NCBI GenBank assembly: GCA_905250125.1
Contig: CAJNOL010000821.1
Location: 1 to 64,000, forward strand
Source of the DNA: Rotaria sordida
Lineage: Eukaryota; Rotifera; Eurotatoria; Philodinida; Philodinidae
Length of the DNA: 64,000 nt
Direction: 5' to 3'
In this document: positions 1-12,613 of the stretch, in pieces
How the letters are laid out: each line of letters begins with the position of its first letter
How positions within the stretch are numbered: the stretch's first letter is position 1
Notes under the pieces: generated by a model
The model's database searches: none
What the model was told of the DNA's origin: nothing
What the model saw: only the letters and a program-made list of their open reading frames with translations
Made by a program: the position numbers and the translations under genes

Positions 1-1088
1 TAATAGAAAAATAGATTCTATTGTAAACGTCAACTACGTAAAATGTGCGCCATTGTAAAAAAAAAACGAATTCTATATAAATCAGTCTGATTGGAAGAAA
101 ATGTTATATATTGAATTGATAATATAATTTGTGAAATATTATTATTAATCATCTGCTTTTTTTTATTATTATATAGAATTCTCTTTGTTTAGTTGTTCTA
201 TAGAGAAGAAAATTAACACATTTTCTTGGAGACATATAATCGACTTGCATCTTATCCTACATAAAAGAACAATCATAATAATAAAAATTTTTTATGTTGA
301 AATGTTAATATCCGTAGTGTTTATTTCTCAGATTATTTTGCCTTGAGCGATATGATTTTTTTTATTTGTTGAATAGATTTTTAAAAGAAAATTCTTTATG
401 TTATTTATAAGTCAAAGTTTTGGTTTTTTTTTTTTTTTTTTTTTTTTTTTTGTCAAACGGATGAATATAATTGATAGTATGAATTCCGAGATAAAGTTTT
501 AATATTATTTAAAAGCAATGACTTTATCGGACTTAATTGAACAATTCTTTTTTTTTCTTTTTTTTTGTTGTTCCTTCTCATTTCAAATTACCTTGAAAGT
601 CAATTGGTCGTTTTATTTATTATTAAACATTGAATCGGAAAGTTTAATTCGGCGTCAAAATTTTTGTTTAGTGATGCAATCAAAGGTAGAATGAGTTTTG
701 TGTCTTGACATGCGTCACCATTAATAATTATCAATGATCTAGTTAGTCTATTCGTTTGTCGGCAAAAACTTATTGAATAAAAATCACGTTCATGTCAACA
801 AAATGAATCAAAGTTACTTTTTGTTTTGTTTATTTAAAGATAATTGTCCTTCGAATATAGTACAAGTGGATCAATATCATAACTAGAATTCTAATCATCA
901 TTCAACAAGGCAAAAAGGCAAGAAAGAGAGAGAGAGAGAAGAGGAAAAAAGAAGAAAAAAAAATCTTCTCCTTCTTCATCTGTTCAACAGAAGTAAAAGA
1001 AAGAGAGCAAGCAACAATTAGTTATCGTTCCTTTTTTCTCTTTGTGTGAGTGTCAGTTGATCATTTTCCTATAGACTAAATAATAATC
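1..1088. other. Upstream intergenic region of first Ig gene
   Basis: AT-rich sequence with no ORF or RNA gene that I can recognise. It contains a long T run (about 421-451) and further T-rich tracts. A GA-rich tract at 921-944 lies just before the first Ig-domain gene and resembles one in front of its inverted paralog, so the last 170 bases are probably leader or promoter. Confidence 0.5.
921..944 (+). promoter_or_regulatory. GA-rich leader tract before Ig gene A
   Basis: A run of AGAGAG repeats about 145 bases upstream of the ATG at 1089. The inverted paralog has a similar GA tract 40-80 bases upstream of its own start (7831-7868, read on the opposite strand as CT-rich). Whether it is promoter, 5' UTR, or a microsatellite carried along with the duplication cannot be told from sequence. 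Confidence 0.35.
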
Positions 1089-4027
1089 ATGATTATCATA
1101 TTGATATTGTTTTTATCACTTTGTCATTTATTATCATCGGATCAAATTTTAAGAAAAAATATTGGTCAAGATGTTACATTTTCATGTTTTTTTGAAAATG
1201 AATCACAATTAGAACAAGTAAGTTTTTCTTTTTCTTTTTTTGAAAAAAGACACTAACGAATAAAAATCTACTTGTTATGCTCAGTAGAGCATAGTCAACC
1301 AATAATCATAATATAAATTGATTTGAATTTCGATATATATAATTTTAACATGAAAAGGTTATTTAGAATGAACATAAAAATTATTATTTTCTTAAATAAG
1401 CAGAACCAAATCAATATTATTGTTATTTGAAGGACACTCGACAACTATTTTATGGGATGATGCCCTTAGAAGAACAATAGAATATGAAAGAGTACGTTCA
1501 ACATATGTTCACTGATGATGAGGCGAGTGACCACTTAGAAAATAAATGGTTACTTTCTATCCTCCGGTTCAATACATTCTAGAATCACTTTTCCTCTTCA
1601 CTCATAACAAGCTAAATGTATCTAAACAATCAAAAACTAATTCATTTGAAAGAAACAAAAAAAATGTTTTTTTCCCCCCTCGCTCTCTCTTTCTCTGTCT
1701 CTGTTTCATTATTTTAGGTTTCATTTATGCATCAAACAACTGGAGATTTATTATCACTTGGTTCAGAATTATTTATTGATAAATCATTAACTAATAATCA
1801 TATGAAATTAAATCGATTTTCATCAAATCGTTTAGATTTTAGAATTCTTTCTGTTAATCAAAATGATTCAGGTCTTTATACATGTATGTATAATGATGAG
1901 AAATTATCATCATATTTACTCGAAATATTTGGTAAGTATCTTCAAAATAGATTAACCAAACTGTCCATCATTGATCGAACTAGCTTAACGAAAAAAAGAA
2001 AATGAGAAAAATTGTGCTCTTGTCTCTGTCAAGTATGTACCCTTGAAAAAGGAGGATAAGAAATCTTATGTAACTACAGTTAGCATATCATTTTCTATGA
2101 ATATATCAAAATAAGAAATAAATAATTGAGTACGTCACAAGCAGAGAAAAACGATTTTTTTTTTATCGTTATTTTTGGTTGATCAAGCAGAAGAAATGAT
2201 AGAACATATGTGTTAATCTGATCCAGTATTCATCAGGTTATTTTCTTTTTTCTTTTTTCTTTTTTTTTTTGTTTCATGTTTATCTTTCATAACCAATTAT
2301 TTTTATTTCTAGTTAAGAATAACAATAGTTCGATTGATTATTTCATATATTATTCTTTTTTTTTTTTTCAATAGTTATTAATAATTAATACATCATATAT
2401 ATTGTTTATCAATCTTGTCTTTTTTATGTTTAACCTTGACATTTGTTATAATAAAATAGAGTAGATCAATAGAAATAAAGAAAAAGGATTTGTCAAATAA
2501 TTGATATATATCTCCGACATGATAAGAATAGTTGTTAACAAGTAAGAAGAATAAGCATCAAATGTCGTAATGAATTTTATCAGATTAATACAGGAAAAAA
2601 ATGAGTCAAATAATAGGATCCTTTTTTGTCTCCTGTCATCTTCTATACACAAATTTAAGAATTAATCTACTTAGATTTTTATATTATTTTACTTTGAAAT
2701 AAATGAAAGAAAGCAACAAAAAAAAAAAAGAAACATCTCACGAAGAATTTTTCTATTGTGAATTAAATCTGATATAATAAATTAATTTAGTTCCACCTCG
2801 ATTTATTTCATTTTCTCCATTGGGAGCAAGTGTTTTATATCCAGAAGGTTCATCAATGAATTTATCTTGTCATGCTTATGCTTACCCATCAACAAATATA
2901 ACTTGGATTTATCGAAATAAAAATAAACAATCAAAAAGTAATTAAATTATTAAAAAAAAAAAAAAAAGAAAATTTTTTTTGTTCTTCAGCAATTCATTAT
3001 GGAGAAGATATTTATATCTCATTACTTGAATCAACAGATAGTGGTTCATATGAATGTATTGCTTCAAATGGATATCATGAAAAAATTAGTCGTTCATTCT
3101 ATGTCACTATACAATGTAAGTTGTCTAATCCATTTTCTGTCTTAAATTTCATAATAATATCCCATTGAATAATCTACCTTTCATTTCATCAATATCTAAA
3201 TTAAGTTTTATGTTCTTTTTTTTTTTTTGAAAGAAAAAAAAGCTTTTTCTTTTTTTATATTAACACGTCTTTTATCAAAATAATCCTATCAAATATGATG
3301 TTAACACACATAACAATAGAAATGAATATATTATTACATAATATTATTTATATTAATGAAGTTTTTTTTTTTGTTTCTTTATTTCAGATCCACCACGTGT
3401 TATTATCAACAAATTCATTGATTTTAATATAAAACCTATTGAATTAAATTGTCAAATATGTTCAGTACCTTTACCTCATATTAAATGGATTAAAAATGGT
3501 ATAAATATTTCAAATGAACATTCTTTTATTATTAAAACAGATTTTCCATCTATCGAAACTGAAGAATGTCTCATTACAATATTAACTATTCATGTAAGTT
3601 GATCAAAAAAAAATTTTTTTTATATAAAAGAAAACTTGCTTAAATGTTTATAAAGGATTCATCAGATGAAAAATACGGTCGATATGAATGTCGAGCTGAA
3701 AATATTCTTGGTCATCATTCTGATCACATTGATTTTAATCCAAAATATAGTAAGATAATATTTTTATTCTAAAAGAAATAAAAAAAAGATTCTTATTTTA
3801 ATTTTATTCTTAGTTCTACAAACAAAATCACAAAATGAAAATATTGCTCTTTTAATTGTTCTTAATAATACCAATAAAATATCAAGTAAATATTTATTTC
3901 TTAATTAGTTTCTAAAAATAATTTATTTAATTTAAAAATAGATTCATCTAAATATTTATTTCAATTAATAAATCATTTTTTTTTAATATTCATTCTTCTC
4001 ATAATAAATTTTGTTTATTTACAATGA
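1089..4027 (+). CDS. Three-Ig-domain cell-surface protein (copy A)
   Basis: Eight exons are read: 1089-1217, 1718-1931, 2791-2937, 2990-3115, 3388-3593, 3656-3749, 3814-3885 and 3942-4027. All introns are GT-AG and the product is about 357 aa. The N-terminus (MIIILILFLSLCHLLSS) is a signal peptide. Three immunoglobulin folds follow: each has a B-strand Cys (VTFSC, MNLSC, ELNCQ), folds 2 and 3 have a W (NITWIY, IKWIK), and each ends with a DSGLYTC, DSGSYEC or YGRYECRAEN motif. The tail ends in a strongly hydrophobic stretch (about HFFLIFILLIINFVYLQ), which fits a GPI-anchor signal or a membrane end. The architecture is that of the lachesin/IgLON-like adhesion family, so a cell-contact role is inferred. 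It is convergent with a paralog that has the same intron positions. Exon joins are predicted by eye and not transcript-proven. Confidence 0.8.
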
Positions 4028-4350
4028 GCAATATATTATCTCAATGAAAAAAAAAAAAAACTCGACAAACCGGTGATTTAAACCAGAATTTTTCTTTTTT
4101 TTTTATTTGTAATAGAGAATCGTTTTTTTTTTTTTTTTTTTTTATTAAATTTGATTTGTCATTTTTTATTTTTTTTTTTTAATAAAAACAAAAAAAAAAA
4201 AAAATTTGTCAATCATCACTTAGAAAAAAAAAAGTTTATGTTCAAAATCTTTCTCTTATTTTGCTAATTCACCGGATTTAATTAATGACACTGATTAGAT
4301 TTAAAAAGACAATATTTCTATATATATATATATATACACATATTTTGTTT
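4028..4350. other. Spacer between convergent Ig genes
   Basis: About 320 bases between the two convergent stop codons. It consists mostly of A and T homopolymers and a short TA microsatellite (4319-4336). It would hold the 3' ends of both transcripts and is the centre of the inverted gene duplication. Confidence 0.6.
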
Positions 4351-7300
4351 TCATACTGGTCGAATCCAACATATTAATAAACTTAATGAATAATAATAAA
4401 ATGAAGATAATACATATACAGATGAACAATTCGATAACCATTTTGGAGTTTCTAATTATTTATTTAATAATAAATATTAATAAAATAATAAATAAAAAAA
4501 ACTTACTTGTTGATGTTATTGTGAAATTTTTATCTTGATTATCAATTAATAAAGCTGTACGTCCATTTCGATTAATTTCATTTGAATGAAATTCTTGTTG
4601 TTTTATTTTTATATTTCTTGAAACTTTTAACAATAAAAAAATAAAATAAAATAATTGTTTTTTTTTTCTATTTTATTACTTTGTTGAATATCAATATAAG
4701 CAAAATTTTGTCCTAGATTATTTTCTGCTCGACATTCATATTGTCCGAATTGATATTCATTTATATCCTATTTTTTAAAACAAAAAAATAAAATAAAACT
4801 TCTAACAAAAAAAGAAAAAAAAGTTTCATTTCAACATACAACAATTTCCATAGTAGATTCTAAACATTGATAATGATCAATTGTTTGTGTTTTAATAAGA
4901 ATATTAACATCCATTATCATTTGATCATGTCTTAACCAATTTATCTGAATCACTTCTGGGATTGAACATACATGACATTTTACTATGACTGTGTCATGAA
5001 TATCACTTGTCATTTTATCATTTAATATCATTACACGAGGAGAATCTATTATAACATATCATACAAATAATTAATTATCAATGAAGTTTTTCTTTTTTAT
5101 TAAAAGTTATGTAATATAAAAGGAAAGAGAAAAAAAAAAAGAACTAAGAGATTATCATAATTGAATGTTATCCCATCGGAAAGACAGTCTAATTGAGTAG
5201 TGTGACCCACAATGGACGGAAATACTTTCACAATCGATTGAGTTACTTCTACTTACAAATTTCTCATGCAAACCAAAAAAAAAATCTTACATTGAATAGT
5301 AACATAAAATGAACGACTAATCGATGCATGAAAATTATTTGAAGCAATACATTCATATGAACCACTATCTGATGATTGAAGTGATGATATATAAACATCT
5401 TCTCCATAATGAATTGCTTAAAAAAAAAGAAAAACTTTCTTTTTTTTTTTGTCAAATTAAATTGAATAATTACTTTTTGATTGTTTATTTTTATCACGAT
5501 AAATCCAAGTTATATTTGCTGATGGAACAGCAAAAGCACGACAAGATAAATTCATTGATGAACCTTCCGAATATGAAACACTTCCTTCAATTGGAAAATA
5601 TGAAATAAATCGCGGTGGGACTATTAAAAACAAAAAAAAAGAAACAAGCAAATCATATGAATTAATAGTCACACATCCAAATAGTCACAATTAGATATAT
5701 AAATCGAAATGTTTTTTTTCATTCAATATAAAACAATAAACTTAACACATATAAATAAAAAACCAAAGCCTGAAGATATATATATATATATGGTTATCTT
5801 ATTTAAATGTATATTTGAGTAATATAATCTAGTTTGTTTTTTCCTGTTGAACATATATTGATGCAGACAAAAATGATTAACACATCATCAACGTAAGTTA
5901 TATATTTCATGTGTGTGTGTGTGTGTGTCTAAAAGGTCAAGACATGAGCTGTATTCTTTTTATCTCTCTTCTTCTCCGTATCGATCACCATACGGACGCG
6001 TCATTAACGCTAATTTATCGAGATGCCTGTCAAGATTACAAACGAGAAAGAACCTCCTGCAATTAGCACAATGAGATTATACATACATACAATATGCAAT
6101 CATCTTATAACCAAAAAAAAAAAAAAAATTTTCTTTTCCGTTCAAGATAGAATAATAACTTTCCCATTTATAGTTCTTAAATGATGACATGTTAATTTTT
6201 TTTAATGATTCGATGAATAGTAAAGATAATAACTGAACTTAAACCATTATTTGTCAAATTTCTCGTTTTTTTTTTTTTGTTATTACATCACTAAGGAAAT
6301 AATTCATTTTCTTTTTATTCTTGAAGAACATACTTAAGAAGATAAAAAGCAATTTGTTTCATATTCTATTAGTATTTAATAAGATATATGAATGATAGAT
6401 TCTTACCAAATATTTCTAATAAAAATGATGTTAATTTTTCATCATTTAACATACAAGTATATATGCCTGAATCATTTTGATTAACTGATATTAATTTTAA
6501 ATCTAAACGATTGGTTGAAAATTGAATTAATTTAATATGTTGATTTGATGAAAATTCATGAACAAATAATTCTGAACCAAGTGACAATATGTCACCTGTC
6601 ATCTGACGCATGAAGGACACCTAAAATTAAATATTAATCATTTTATCTTAACATTTAGGGTTTTTTTTTGTTTCTAAAAAGACAAAAGAAATTAGAAATA
6701 TTTTATCTAGAACTTATTATAATTGAACATTTAATCTTTTAGAAACATTTTTGCTTTTCTATGACAAAAAAAAAAAAATGTCATTATTAGATAGTTTTTA
6801 ATTAATCAATAAACATATGTTAAAATATCTCATGATTAATTTGTTATCGTTTTTTCTTGTTTTTTTTTTGTTTTCCGTAAATCAAAAAGAAAGTTAAATA
6901 AGAGCTTCCGTACGGTCAATATGCTTAACGTATGTTAAGTATATCTATGTCCTTGAAAGTAACAATAATATTGATCGAAGATGAAGAAGAAGAAAAAAAA
7001 AAGAAGAATCTAAAGACTGATTCGAAGTTGATGAAGAGCTCTTCAAATACTGAATCTCACGGGAAGGCGACATATGATAAAAGTTTATTTTCATTCATAC
7101 TGACCGTATCAGATAAATCAATCTGTTAAACAAGCTGATGCATGTTACGCCAAATTTACTCATCAATATACATAAAGACTATAGTTGATTAAAAAGAAAA
7201 TATATGAATTCTTATATGTATCAATATCATTAAATATATACAAGTTTTCATTAAAATAACTATCGAACAAAAAAAAAAAGATATATATATAAACTATTGA

Positions 7301-7789
7301 TCAATGAAGAGAATCTTCTTGTGTCCAGCTGGATAATCGAAAATCGATATAGACACGCTCGTCTAATGTTCAGCCTAAAGAATAAACAATGATCCGTTAC
7401 ACGTATAGTTTATATTTTGTTTGCCATATGATGAATAGATATATATATATATATATATAGAACAACTGTCATGAATTTATTTTATACAGAAAATAATCGA
7501 TCCTATTAACGAATGTTTTTCTGCATCTATGAGCTTTTGGTGTTGTTTTTTTTATATACATATAAAAAATAAATAAATAAAAATTCTTCGGCTCGGTTAT
7601 TATTTTTTTTTTGCTAACCTGTTCAATTTTGTCTTCATCGAATATACATGACATAGTTACATCTTGGCCAACATCAGCTTTCAATATTTGATGTTGATAA
7701 TCATTTGCTGATAAAGTTTTTTCAAAGTAAATGATTAAAATAATCAGAAGAGATTGAAATAGTGAGGAACATATGCACCACGACGGCAT
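4351..7789 (-). CDS. Three-Ig-domain cell-surface protein (copy B)
   Basis: Eight exons are read on the minus strand: 7789-7619, 6620-6407, 5620-5474, 5416-5291, 5045-4840, 4767-4680, 4623-4507 and 4451-4351, giving about 389 aa. A signal peptide (SLLIILIIYFEKTLSA) is followed by three Ig domains with the usual cysteines, and W residues in domains 2 and 3 (VTMSC, NDSGIYTC; MNLSC, NITWIY, DSGSYECIAS; IVKCHVC, INWLRH, YECRAEN). The C-terminal exon encodes a hydrophobic end (VLSSFYYYSLSLLICWIRPV), so membrane or GPI anchoring is plausible. Exons 2-5 have exactly the same lengths as in copy A, which marks a gene duplication in inverted orientation. Sequence differs most in the third Ig domain and the tail. 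The introns are longer than in copy A and carry AT microsatellites. Ligand unknown. Confidence 0.8.
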
Positions 7790-7830
7790 GACTGATGACT
7801 GAATGAATGTGAGACGAGAAGAGAAACACT

Positions 7831-7868
7831 AAGAAAGAGAGAGAGACACGAGAGAGAGAGAGAGAGAA
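7831..7868 (-). promoter_or_regulatory. GA-rich tract upstream of Ig gene B
   Basis: AGAGAG repeats 40-80 bases upstream of the start of copy B. They mirror the tract upstream of copy A, although the purine-rich strand is the same physical strand in both cases. Function unproven. Confidence 0.3.
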
Positions 7869-7869
7869 A

Positions 7870-9557
7870 AAAGTCTTTCCTTTTTTCCTTTACTTGAGCT
7901 CTAGCCTACACGTCTACTAAGACAGACCGACGACGGAGGTTTGTGTGTGTGATAATTGCACTCTCTCTTCTCTCTTGCATATACACGTTCATTTCATCTC
8001 ATCCGCTTGAGGCACATAAATGAAGACGTGCAGTGGACGATGGGCGTCGTCATGAATTGTAAAAAGAGAAGAAAGAAATGTATGTTCATTTTACGTTTTT
8101 CCTTCCTGTGTATTGATGTACAAGAGGTACAAATGATGATAATCATCATTTGTTGTTGATGGCACGTATTGGACAAGAACGAAAGTGCTTTTGCTTTTTA
8201 TGTATATATTTGTACTCTTTTTTTTTTTTTTTTTTTTTTTTTCGTTACTTACGTCATTCAATCTACGCAATGTTTGTTTGGTCGGGTCGAGATCGGATGG
8301 TTTCATTCTTTATATAAATCAATGTTATGGTACCGAATACTATGAACACATCGAAGAGAATAATAATAATAACTACCGATGACGAAGAGAAAGAAAAACG
8401 ATGATGATTTATTCAGTTGAATGATTCTTCTACTCCACCTTCTTTTTCTATGTTTTTTTTGATAACAAAAACATACTATGAAGATTACTAAATATTGAAT
8501 GGATTCATATATGATTTCGTAACAGAATTATTTTATCAAATCGTATACTCTATCAAAATAAATGATAGGTGTATCGTTATTATTATTTTATACATCAGTA
8601 GAGAAACCTCTTTCAAAGATTTTATAGAAAAAGAATCACAACAACTGATCAACGATATTGAATATATAGATCTATGACTTTTTTTTTTTGCTATTCTATT
8701 TATATTTTAAACAAAATGAACAGTAAGCAAAATATTAGGGTATTCATAGAGAATGACCTATTCATTAATTTCTTAATATTAAAAGTGTTAACATACTATA
8801 AAGACCTACATAAGAGTATCAGTTTTAATTTGTAACTATAATACTTTGACATTGAGGTTTTATAGTATAACATTTCATTTGCATGGTGTTACTCATTTAA
8901 TAGATTCATGGTTTAGAACATCAATTCTACATTCTTATCTTTAGATATAAATAGTTGTAAAAATCTTATAATTTTTAATACAAGGACTAGTTTCTATTTG
9001 TTTCTACTTTCACACGAAGTAATTATAATGTTAATTAAATATATAATAAAGACGGAAATAAATTATGACACATGTTAATCTTTTCTAAAAGAAAGTATTT
9101 TTGAGAGTCAAGTTTGGTAACAATTACATACACACCTTTTTTTTTATTATAGAATTCTTATTTGTCAAGTTGAATACAATTGGAATCTAGCTACTTTTTT
9201 TACATTAATATACTTTAGTTAGGATGGAGTGAAACTAATAACTTGTTTGGCTTCTATTTCATTGTATAGATGTTGATTCTTCTTGAATGTAATCATCAAA
9301 TGATTTCTCATTTGTTACTTTTTTTGAGTAATTTGTACAATTTAAAAGAATTGAGCATAGAGAAAGAAAAATGTTTTTTTTTTTTTTTTTTTTCGTCTAC
9401 TGTCATATTAAAGATCTATTAATCTATAATAGAATGTCACATCTTATTATTCTATTATACAAATAATAAAGTGATTCATTTTATATGACATATATTTGTA
9501 ATTTGTTGAAAAATTTATTAAATTAGATTTTTGATATTAAAATTCAAAATAATATTA
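7870..9557. other. Intergenic, AT-rich
   Basis: No gene recognised. 7870-8400 is richer in mixed sequence and may include the promoter of Ig copy B. 8400-9557 is AT-rich and holds the presumed 3' end of the SDR gene. Small ORFs here show no domain and run through low-complexity sequence. Confidence 0.5.
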
Positions 9558-10515
9558 TTATAATTTTTCAGCTCCATCTTGTGGTACAAAATCAAAATCT
9601 CTTTTAGCATCATCTAAATCAACCCAACGACGATGATTATTCGATGTAAGAAAGTATATACCACTAATATTATCAGGAGCTTGTAATACTTTATCAATAA
9701 ATAAACATAGATCTCGATGACTTAACCATACAGTTCGAGACCATGTATTTCCTGGTTGATTATCTATATTGACCCATCCAAAACGAACACAAATAATAGA
9801 TTTTGAACTATTTTTAACAATATCAATAGCCATTTGTTCACCAATAATTTTACTTTGAGAATATACTTCATGACCAGATGTTTGAGTATCAGGTAAAGGT
9901 GGATTATTTGATATAGTTAATTTTTGAAGATTTTTTAACATTGTTATATCATCAAAAGTTTCTTTACGAATTGAAAGATATGGTTCATAATTAAGATAAC
10001 CAAAAACTGTCCTTATTGTACTTGCATATATTATATGGTGAACACCCGCTGAAAAACAAAAAAATAATTATTTTAAATAAACAAAATAGAAAAAGAAATA
10101 ATAATAATAATAATAACAAACGAGCTTCAAAAATATTTTTTGTTCCATCAATATTAACATGTGATATCATTTCAATATCAGGATAGTTTTCAAGTTGAGC
10201 TGCTAAATGAATAATTATGTTAATTTTTTGTTCTTCAATAATTTTATGTAATTTTATTCTATCAGTTACATCACATTGAAAGAATTTATCTATTGACATA
10301 TTCAAATGTTGATCAAGTCCAAAGATTTCATATTTTGTTGAATATTTTTTCATTAAATAATTAAATAAAATATTTCCAATTAAACCTGAAATACCAGTAA
10401 TTAATATTCGTTGTTGATATGAAGAACTTTCTAATTTATTATTATTATTTATTTCCATGATATTAACTGTTCTATCAACATTAACATATGTAAGTGAATC
10501 GTCTATGACTATCAT
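9558..10515 (-). CDS. NAD-dependent SDR enzyme, uronate-dehydrogenase-like
   Basis: Two exons (10515-10122 and 10048-9558) joined by a 73-base GT-AG intron give 294 aa. After about 35 low-complexity residues comes the Rossmann start ILITGISGLIGN, with the GxxGxxG dinucleotide loop. It is followed by the NIIIHLAAQ strand and the catalytic YSQSK (YxxxK). The C-terminal half (WLSHRDLCLFIDKVL, NNHRRWVDL, DFVPQDGAEKL) follows the pattern of bacterial uronate dehydrogenases and related NAD(P)-dependent epimerase/dehydratase proteins (WLSPRDLV..., NRRRWWD, GYRPQDDAE). Uronate dehydrogenases oxidise galacturonate or glucuronate to aldarolactones; the true substrate here is inferred only. The intron shows that the gene is genuinely eukaryotic in structure. 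It lies 140 bp downstream of the carboxypeptidase on the same strand. The nearest relatives may be bacterial, which would make it a horizontal-transfer candidate. Confidence 0.82.
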
Positions 10516-10655
10516 TTAACATGTTTACAACAACAACAACAAAAAAAAAAAAAAAAAGAAATTTGAGAATGTTTAAACAAGAAAAGAGAAAAGATAAGAT
10601 ATAAATATACTACTAGTAAAAAAAAAAAAACAAAACACGAAGAAATTTTTAACTT

Positions 10656-12613
10656 TCATGGCTTTTTTTGTGATAAAGATATTTGTCGTCGAGATGTTAT
10701 AAGTGATCGAAGAAATTCTTTAACACCAACATATGTTTCTTGTCCAACTGGTTCAATAAATGTTGATGGAAGCATAAAAGCAAAATGTGCATGCGCATCA
10801 TTCATGTCATCTGAAGGACGTAATTCAACAGTATAAACATATTTTATTTTCCCAACCCCTTTAGCCCAATCATCACTACCTCCTGCAGATTCATCTAAAT
10901 CCAAAGAATATAACAACAACAATAAAAAAAAAATTCGAAATAAATAAATATACAAAGTAAATTAGCTGCTGATCCAATTTTGTATAAAGTACCATTGACA
11001 CGTTTTAATGCTTCGGAGCCAATTTGTGCTTTATTTTTCTATAAAATTATAAATATTTACTTTTTTGTTTTAGTGAAAAATAAAAAAAAAAGAATTTTTG
11101 AAAATACTAATTCAATATAATCATCAGGCATATATAAAGCAAATCCCCATGGATAAATCCAATATTGTCCATATGAATGAAATGTTAAATAAGCATCCCA
11201 ATGTTGAGATGATTTTTTAATAAATTTTTGTAAACTTTGTGTTTCTAATTCACTATCTGGTTTAGGTCCTGCATATGTTTCAGAACAAGGATTTGTTGAT
11301 GCACCATTTTCTACGGGAGAAAAAAAAAACGGTAGAATAAATTAAAACAAAAAAAAAGTCAATTTTTACCCATCCAATGATATCCAAAATTTCGATTAAG
11401 ATCAACTCCCATACAATTTGAATTTGTATTATAATAATAATAATTATTATTATTATTATTATTAGGTGATCGATTTTTACGCCACATTCGTCTCTATTTT
11501 ATTACCAAAAAAAAAAATAGTTCTGTAAAATAAACAAACAATGAAAATTACTTCTGTTTGAGCATATTCATAACCATCTGGATTAAGTAATGGAATTATA
11601 TATATATTAAATATTGATAAAATTGATACTTTTCTATTATTAACTTCATCAATCAACTAAAACAAAGTAATATCATCTTTTTTTTTTCTTTTTCTCATTC
11701 ATCTAGAGATTATAAGAATACTCTACTTTATCAATCATATAAAGGCAGGTGGCAGGTGAAATAAATTCTCTTGCATGAATTCCACAATCCATTAGAATAT
11801 TACGTCGTGCAGATGGTTTACCAATCTTAATCAAAAAAATTATTATAGAATTTTATTTTTAAATTTTAAAATAATCATACTCGTATTGTCCAAATTGATC
11901 GATTTTCATATGTATTACCAATAGAAAAGAGTGAAGTAAAATTTTTTGAAGATGGAGATCTATTATGTTGTTTATTGAGAAATTGAACAATCTATTCGAA
12001 AGAAGATAAATTGATTTATTTATTTTGTGAAATATTTTCACCTGTTCATATGTTAAATAATCAGTAAGATGATGTGGAATTCGATCTTTTATCGATCGTT
12101 GTATTCGTTTTTTATATTGTTTAGAAATATGATCTGATTTTTTGATTAATCTAAATAAATTAAATGAAAAAAAATTTTACATATTCAATTCAATAAAAAT
12201 TTACTCGTCTAAATTATTATTAAGAATAGTAACATCGATTCCATATTGTTTACATAATTGTTTTATTTTTGATACTTGATTCTGTGGTAAACTCATTTTA
12301 ATATCTCGATTGATCTGTAGAATTTCAGACCATCGATCGACCTAGAAGAAACTTGTTTTTTTTTTTTTTTCGTAAACTAATAAAATTGAAATCTTACTTC
12401 ATAATTATCTTCAAAATGACGAATTAATTGAAGATGTTCATTTGTTTTTGGTAAAACACGTATTAACTCATGCCTATTTTAAAAATATTCAAACATTCTT
12501 TTCGATTGAATTTATATTTACCCTTTATAAAAATTATTATAATTATTATTAGCATAAGAATAGGTGAAGAGAATCCAATAAATTATGAACGATGTCCACA
12601 TTTCAAACAACAT
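10656..12613 (-). CDS. Secreted M14 zinc carboxypeptidase, B-type
   Basis: About eleven exons with short GT-AG introns give about 460 aa. A signal peptide (MLFEMWTSFIIYWILFTYSYA) is followed by an activation propeptide (residues about 30-125). The catalytic M14 domain starts near residue 130 (LTDYLTYEQIVQFL). All key residues are visible: HARE (Zn ligands His69 and Glu72, bovine CPA numbering), RRMWRKNR (Arg127), DLNRNFGY (Asn144/Arg145), TFHSYGQ (Zn ligand His196 and Tyr198), YESAGGSDDW (Tyr248) and YTVELRP (Glu270). Asp occupies position 255 in GGSDDW, as in carboxypeptidase B, which predicts removal of C-terminal Lys or Arg. An in-frame Asn/Tyr microsatellite (about 11427-11462) lies just before the NR motif. 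Likely an extracellular digestive enzyme. The start was chosen because it gives a good signal peptide. Confidence 0.88.
11427..11462. repeat. In-frame trinucleotide microsatellite
   Basis: AAT/ATT repeats inside the carboxypeptidase exon encode a run of eight Asn then four Tyr residues between the substrate-binding Arg and the NRNF motif. The reading frame stays open across it. It sits in a surface loop of the M14 fold by family knowledge. Confidence 0.75.

Noticed and set aside
1546-1779. ORF overlapping Ig gene A exon 2
   Set aside because: It reads through the intron and the wrong frame of exon 2; the Ig frame fits the paralog exactly.
4319-4336. TA dinucleotide runs (also near 7440, 15466, 25112, 57291) as functional elements
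   Set aside because: Ordinary microsatellites in an AT-rich genome; no reason to assign function.
8091-8382. Overlapping ORFs on both strands near 8.1-8.4 kb
   Set aside because: Driven by a T/A homopolymer and low-complexity sequence; no domain, no splice structure.
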